In this document: piece by piece, positions 4,155 to 7,872 of the stretch | How the letters are laid out: the number at the start of each line of letters is the position of its first letter | Numbering within the stretch: the stretch's first letter is position 1 | NCBI GenBank assembly: GCA_937975705.1 | Contig: CALJTX010000016.1 | Coordinates: 1 to 7,872 of the forward strand | Reading direction: 5' to 3' | Length of the DNA: 7,872 nt | Source of the DNA: an uncultured Flavobacteriia bacterium | GTDB lineage: Bacteria; Bacteroidota; Bacteroidia; Flavobacteriales_D; Crocinitomicaceae | The notes under the pieces: model-generated | What the model was told of the DNA's origin: nothing | Seen by the model: the letters and a program-made list of their open reading frames with translations, nothing else | The model's database searches: none | Program-made: the position numbers and the translations under genes

Positions 4155-6258
4155 GGACAGAAAACACCTTTATTACCGCGCATACCTGATTTACTTCGGG
4201 TTTGTGGGTATTATGGTACTCGTCTTGTATTCTACACTTGATTTGCAATTCAACGGCCCTGGGGTAGCCTATTCAACTGAGCAAGGCGAGTTACCCACCC
4301 GCGTCGCCGACCGCATTCCACGCATGGGTCAAATCCTCGATCACAATGAAGTACCGCTCGTTACAAGTGTCACGTTCTACGACATCTATATGGATCCTAC
4401 GGTGGTGGATGAGGCTGTTTTTGATGAGCAAATCAGCGGACTTTGCGCTGGCTTACACCGCTTGTATCCTGAAAAATCTGCATATGAGTACGAAGCGCAA
4501 ATCAGAAAGGCAAGGGCCAATGGTGTTCGCTATTTGTTGATCCGCAGAAAAGTAACAAACGAAGCGCGCAAGAAACTCCGCAAACTTCCAATTTTTGAAT
4601 TGGGTCAAATGAAGGGCGGTATCATTGACAACATCGAGGTCATTTTGCGCAAAAAACCCTTCGGTAACCTACTCAACCGTACGCTTGGATACTATAAAAT
4701 TCAAAATCAGCACGATACCCTTCGCGTGGGCATCGAAGGAGCGTATTATGATTATCTGAAGGGCGAACAAGGAAAGGAAATCGAGCAGCGCATCTCATCA
4801 GGCTGGAAACGCACTGGTAAAATCATCAAAGACGCAGTAGAAGGAGCAGATGTAGTTACTACTATCGATAAAGAAATTCAAGAAGTTGCGCACTCCGAGC
4901 TCGAAAAACAAATGATTTACATGGATGCGCAGCATGGCAGTGTCATTTTAATGGAAGTTCAGACGGGCTATGTGCGGGCAATTGCCAATCTCACAAAAGT
5001 CAGTAAAGGCAAGTATACAGAGAGTTTCAATTATGCCATTGGGCATCTTGAGGTTCCGGGTTCTACCTTCAAACTCGCTTCTTTAATGGCGGGCTTGGAA
5101 GACGAACGTTTCAAAATCACGGACAAAGTCAATGCCACTGGGCGCTATAACGTAGGTGGCGACGGCATGTCAGACTCCAATCACGGCATGGGCTATGGGG
5201 TCATTACCATTCAACAAGCTTTTGAAAAATCTTCGAATGTCATTTTGCAGCTCATGAACCGCAGTTACCGAAATGATCCAGAAGTTTTTATCGAAAGACT
5301 CAAGCAATTTGGCCTTACCGAAAAACTAGGTATTGACCTAGAAGGGGAGCCACGTCCTAAAGTATCACAACCTGGAGATGCCAGTTGGTCTGCACTTTCT
5401 TTGCCTTGGACTTCCGTAGGTTATGAAGTGATGCAAACACCGTTGCAAACCTTAGCATATTATAATGCAGTTGCAAATAAAGGGAAATTGCTCCGACCAT
5501 TATTTGTCGAGAAAATTAAAAGACATGGTCAGGTCATCAAAACGTTCAAGCCGGTAGTGCTCAACCCTGAAATTTGCTCTACCCACACCCTTAAAATTCT
5601 TCAAAAATGTTTGGAGGGCGTCATGATCCGCGGCACAGGTAAGCAGCTCAAAAGCTCGTTGTTCAGCATTGCAGGTAAAACCGGAACAGCCGTTTTGCGC
5701 GGAAATGGTGGCTACCGCAATAGCACAGAAGCTAAGGCATATCAAGCATCTTTTGTGGGTTACTTTCCAGCGAAAAAACCAATATATTCTTGTATAGTGG
5801 TCATTTCAAGACCAGTTCGGGCTTATTACGGCGCAGCGGTGTCGGGAACTGTTTTTGCCGAAATCGCCAATAAAATTTATGCCTCCGCATTGCAATATCA
5901 CCGTGCGGTCAATGATCCGCGCGCTCCGTTTGCAACAGATGTGCCAAAGCTCAAAAGCGGTAATAGCAAAGATTTGACCTACTTGCTCAAGCAACTCAAT
6001 GTGCGCTATCAACTCACTTCTTCAAGTGAATGGGTGCAGGCCGACACCACCGATCAGCGCTTGCAAGTTCAGCGCAAAGCCATCCTCGATAAAAAGGTAC
6101 CGAATGTCAGCGGCATGAGTGCAAAGGACGCTGTTTATTTATTAGAATCTCGCGGTTTAATTGTTCGACTCGTGGGCCGAGGTCAGGTGTATAGCCAGTC
6201 GGTTTCACCCGGGCAACCCATTGTCAATGGGCAATTGATTCAAATCAAATTACATTAA
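4147..6258 (+). CDS. ftsI: Septal peptidoglycan transpeptidase FtsI (class B PBP) with PASTA domain
   Basis: FtsI/PBP3 (703 aa) crosslinks peptidoglycan at the division septum with the glycosyltransferase FtsW. After a short cytoplasmic stretch there is one membrane helix (about 12-28), then a PBP dimerisation region (about 57-210) and the transpeptidase domain (about 262-580). The catalytic motifs are intact: SxxK as STFK (Ser306 nucleophile, Lys309), SxN as SSN (362-364) and KTGT (511-514). A C-terminal PASTA domain (about 648-703, starting KKVPNVSGMS) follows, as in Bacteroidota and SpoVD-like enzymes. Near 58-75 the usual R-G-x-I-x-D-R-N-G motif of class B PBPs is degenerate (PRMGQILDHNEVPL). 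The ATG at 4147 overlaps the ftsL stop by 8 nt, and murE starts 3 nt after the stop. Confidence 0.96.
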   Translation: MNKDRKHLYYRAYLIYFGFVGIMVLVLYSTLDLQFNGPGVAYSTEQGELPTRVADRIPRMGQILDHNEVPLVTSVTFYDIYMDPTVVDEAVFDEQISGLCAGLHRLYPEKSAYEYEAQIRKARANGVRYLLIRRKVTNEARKKLRKLPIFELGQMKGGIIDNIEVILRKKPFGNLLNRTLGYYKIQNQHDTLRVGIEGAYYDYLKGEQGKEIEQRISSGWKRTGKIIKDAVEGADVVTTIDKEIQEVAHSELEKQMIYMDAQHGSVILMEVQTGYVRAIANLTKVSKGKYTESFNYAIGHLEVPGSTFKLASLMAGLEDERFKITDKVNATGRYNVGGDGMSDSNHGMGYGVITIQQAFEKSSNVILQLMNRSYRNDPEVFIERLKQFGLTEKLGIDLEGEPRPKVSQPGDASWSALSLPWTSVGYEVMQTPLQTLAYYNAVANKGKLLRPLFVEKIKRHGQVIKTFKPVVLNPEICSTHTLKILQKCLEGVMIRGTGKQLKSSLFSIAGKTGTAVLRGNGGYRNSTEAKAYQASFVGYFPAKKPIYSCIVVISRPVRAYYGAAVSGTVFAEIANKIYASALQYHRAVNDPRAPFATDVPKLKSGNSKDLTYLLKQLNVRYQLTSSSEWVQADTTDQRLQVQRKAILDKKVPNVSGMSAKDAVYLLESRGLIVRLVGRGQVYSQSVSPGQPIVNGQLIQIKLH

Positions 6259-6261
6259 CAA

Positions 6262-7716
6262 ATGAGTCAGTTCAAGCAGTTATTTTCGGATCTTCCTTAC
6301 ACGCTACTTCAAGGTGAAATGAAGGAGTTGCCGAGCGCACTTGTCTTTGATTCGCGCCAAGCTGAGCCTGGTGTTTTGTTCTGTTGCATGGTCGGCACCC
6401 AAACCGATGGGCATCAATACGCCTCAAAAGCGTATGAACAAGGTTGCCGCTTATTTTTAGTGCAACAACAAATTGAACTTCCTGCAGATGCCACAATTAT
6501 CTTGGTAGCAAATACGAATACTGCTTTGGCTCAATTGGCTTGTGCTTTTTATGGGCACCCATCAAAAGAACTCATCTTGGTAGGCGTGACGGGTACAAAT
6601 GGCAAAACGACTACAGCTACATTGCTCCACGATTTATTTAGTCAGTTGGGATTTTATTGTGGCCTGCTTTCTACGGTTGTCAATAAAATTGGAACGCAAG
6701 CAATTGCCGCAACGCACACCACACCCAACCCTGTGGCGCTCAATGCGCTGCTGCGCGAAATGGTGGCAGCAGGATGTCAGTATTGCTTTATGGAAGTCAG
6801 CTCCCATGCCATCGACCAAGGCAGAATAGGTGGCTTGCACTTTGCTGCAGCAGGCTTCACGAATATCACACACGATCATTTAGACTACCACCATACGTTC
6901 GCTGAATATTTGCGCGTGAAGAAGGCCTTTTTTGATGGTTTGCCATCGAGCGCCTTTGCTCTTGTCAATGCAGATGACAAAAACGGCATGGTGATGCTAC
7001 AAAACACGCGCGCCAAGCGCCAAACTTACGCGCTCAAAACTCCTGCTGATTACAAGGGTAAAATCATGGAAAACAGCCTCGGCGGCTTGATTTTACAAAT
7101 CAATGGGCAAGAAGTGTATACCCGTTTGGTGGGTGCATTCAATGCTTCAAATTTGCTTTTGGTTTACGGTTTGGCTGTTGGCTTGGGTCAAGAACCACTT
7201 GAGGTGTTGCGCGTAATGAGCCAGCTCACACATGTGGCTGGGCGCTTTGAGCACCTGCGCAGCGCCAAAGGCATTACGGCAATTGTCGATTATGCACATA
7301 CCCCCGATGCCTTAGAAAACGTATTGGCAACTATAGCGGCTTTTCAGCAAAATAACAAAGTCATTACCGTGGTGGGCTGCGGTGGCGATCGCGACAAAGC
7401 CAAGCGCCCACAAATGGCGGCTATCGCCGCAGCGCGCAGCCAGCAAGTTGTCCTGACCTCAGACAACCCACGCACCGAAGATCCGCAGCAAATCATTGCC
7501 GACATGGAAGCTGGCCTAGATGCCGCTGCAGCCAGCCGCACTTTAGCTGTTCTCGACCGCAAGCAAGCGATCAAAACAGCTTTGTTGCTCGCGCAGCCAG
7601 GCGATATTGTGCTTGTTGCAGGCAAAGGTCACGAAACTACTCAAGAGATCGGTGACAAGAAGTTTGAATTCTCGGATCAAGAACATATTCGATTAGCGGC
7701 TGGAGGCTTGATCTGA
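6262..7716 (+). CDS. murE: UDP-N-acetylmuramoyl-L-alanyl-D-glutamate--2,6-diaminopimelate ligase
   Basis: MurE (484 aa) is the cytoplasmic ATP-dependent ligase that adds the third amino acid to the UDP-MurNAc peptide. The N-terminal UDP-binding domain (1-about 100) is followed by the ATPase P-loop GVTGTNGKTT (108-117), HTTP (152-155), ITHDHLDYH (202-210) and a likely carbamylated Lys near 220. The C-terminal domain has DYAHTPDALENVL (343-355), GGDRD and DNPR (401-404). DNPR is the signature of ligases that use meso-diaminopimelate rather than L-lysine, so a DAP-type wall is predicted. GKGHE is at 454-458. Residues 1 to about 458 resemble Bacteroidota MurE. The last ~26 residues (FSDQEHIRLAAGGLI at 470-484) look more proteobacterial, and arginine codon use shifts there. 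It starts 3 nt after ftsI and overlaps murF by 1 nt. Confidence 0.96.
   Translation: MSQFKQLFSDLPYTLLQGEMKELPSALVFDSRQAEPGVLFCCMVGTQTDGHQYASKAYEQGCRLFLVQQQIELPADATIILVANTNTALAQLACAFYGHPSKELILVGVTGTNGKTTTATLLHDLFSQLGFYCGLLSTVVNKIGTQAIAATHTTPNPVALNALLREMVAAGCQYCFMEVSSHAIDQGRIGGLHFAAAGFTNITHDHLDYHHTFAEYLRVKKAFFDGLPSSAFALVNADDKNGMVMLQNTRAKRQTYALKTPADYKGKIMENSLGGLILQINGQEVYTRLVGAFNASNLLLVYGLAVGLGQEPLEVLRVMSQLTHVAGRFEHLRSAKGITAIVDYAHTPDALENVLATIAAFQQNNKVITVVGCGGDRDKAKRPQMAAIAAARSQQVVLTSDNPRTEDPQQIIADMEAGLDAAAASRTLAVLDRKQAIKTALLLAQPGDIVLVAGKGHETTQEIGDKKFEFSDQEHIRLAAGGLI
7702..7706 (+). promoter_or_regulatory. Shine-Dalgarno sequence for murF
   Basis: GGAGG lies 9 nt before the murF ATG at 7716, within the last codons of murE. 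It is the only clear Shine-Dalgarno sequence I see before any gene in this window; the Bacteroidota-like genes lack one. It therefore supports the chosen start and also marks murF as different from its neighbours. Confidence 0.6.
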
Positions 7717-7872
7717 TGTCTATCATGACAACTCTTGCTCAAGCTCAAGCGATGTTGCCAGGAAGCACATTGATGAATGCTTCCGCAGAAACTGCTAGAG
7801 AACTAGCGATAACTCGTGTGGGTACTGATAGTCGTCAGATAGAGCGCAATGAATTATTTGTGGCTTTGGTTG
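7716..7872 (+). CDS. murF: UDP-N-acetylmuramoyl-tripeptide--D-alanyl-D-alanine ligase, N-terminal part (cut by window edge)
   Basis: MurF joins D-Ala-D-Ala to the UDP-MurNAc tripeptide made by MurE, completing the pentapeptide precursor. The first 52 codons run off the right edge without a stop. The N-terminal LAQAQAMLPGSTLM (residues 7-20) and VGTDSRQIERNELFVALV (35-52) fit the UDP-binding domain of MurF, whose usual form is TDSR-x-I-x-x-G-[ED]-LFVAL. The ATPase part is outside the window. The ATG at 7716 overlaps the murE TGA by 1 nt (TGATG); an alternative start is the ATG at 7725. The style is proteobacterial, whereas Bacteroidota MurF typically has FFAL-type wording and is not next to murE. 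The identity rests on a short fragment, so MurF is likely but not certain. Confidence 0.75.
   Translation, partial: MSIMTTLAQAQAMLPGSTLMNASAETARELAITRVGTDSRQIERNELFVALV

Noticed and set aside
7344..7625. Minus-strand ORF of 93 codons, Ala/Ser/Arg-rich
   Set aside because: It is antisense to the conserved C-terminal domain of murE; the long open frame follows from GC-rich codons such as CGC and GCC.
1..7872. Mobile element, prophage, CRISPR array, defence or toxin-antitoxin system
   Set aside because: No transposase, integrase, terminal repeats, tRNA, spacer-repeat array or defence-type domain was found; the genes are core housekeeping genes plus one common transporter.

Overview
The window looks like a chromosomal core region from a member of the Bacteroidota. 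I see no prophage, insertion sequence, CRISPR array or defence cassette, and no previously undescribed system. Four things support the assignment: a near-perfect Bacteroidota-type promoter (TTTG, 19 bp, TATATTTG) in front of rplU; no Shine-Dalgarno sequence before nearly all genes; an FtsL of the divergent Bacteroidota type; and an FtsI with a C-terminal PASTA domain at the head of the division and cell wall (dcw) cluster. I cannot resolve order or family.

Left part (1 to 2184, all minus strand). Reading leftwards from the middle, there is a ten-helix EamA/DMT-type transporter, then rplU-rpmA (ribosomal proteins L21 and L27) with its own promoter and a strong intrinsic terminator. Last comes the N-terminal 130 codons of lnt (apolipoprotein N-acyltransferase), cut by the window edge.

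Middle (2185 to 2430). This is a divergent, AT-rich intergenic region of about 245 bp between the transporter and mraZ. It holds two pairs of 10-bp-spaced GTGG repeats, one on each strand, that fit the known pattern of MraZ operator boxes, plus a few small repeats of uncertain meaning.

Right part (2431 to 7872, all plus strand). This is the start of the dcw cluster: mraZ, rsmH, ftsL, ftsI, murE and the first 52 codons of a murF-like gene. Neighbours overlap or nearly touch (11, 8, 8, -3 and 1 nt), so they very likely form one operon. MraZ is the cluster regulator, RsmH modifies 16S rRNA, FtsL and FtsI belong to the septal wall synthesis complex, and MurE and MurF carry out consecutive cytoplasmic steps of peptidoglycan precursor synthesis.

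The most notable irregularity is at the right end. Bacteroidota normally have mraY after murE, but here a murF with a proteobacterial (betaproteobacterial-looking) N-terminus follows. It has the only clear Shine-Dalgarno sequence in the window, and the arginine codon use changes near the end of murE. This could be gene transfer, a lineage-specific gene order or an assembly chimera.
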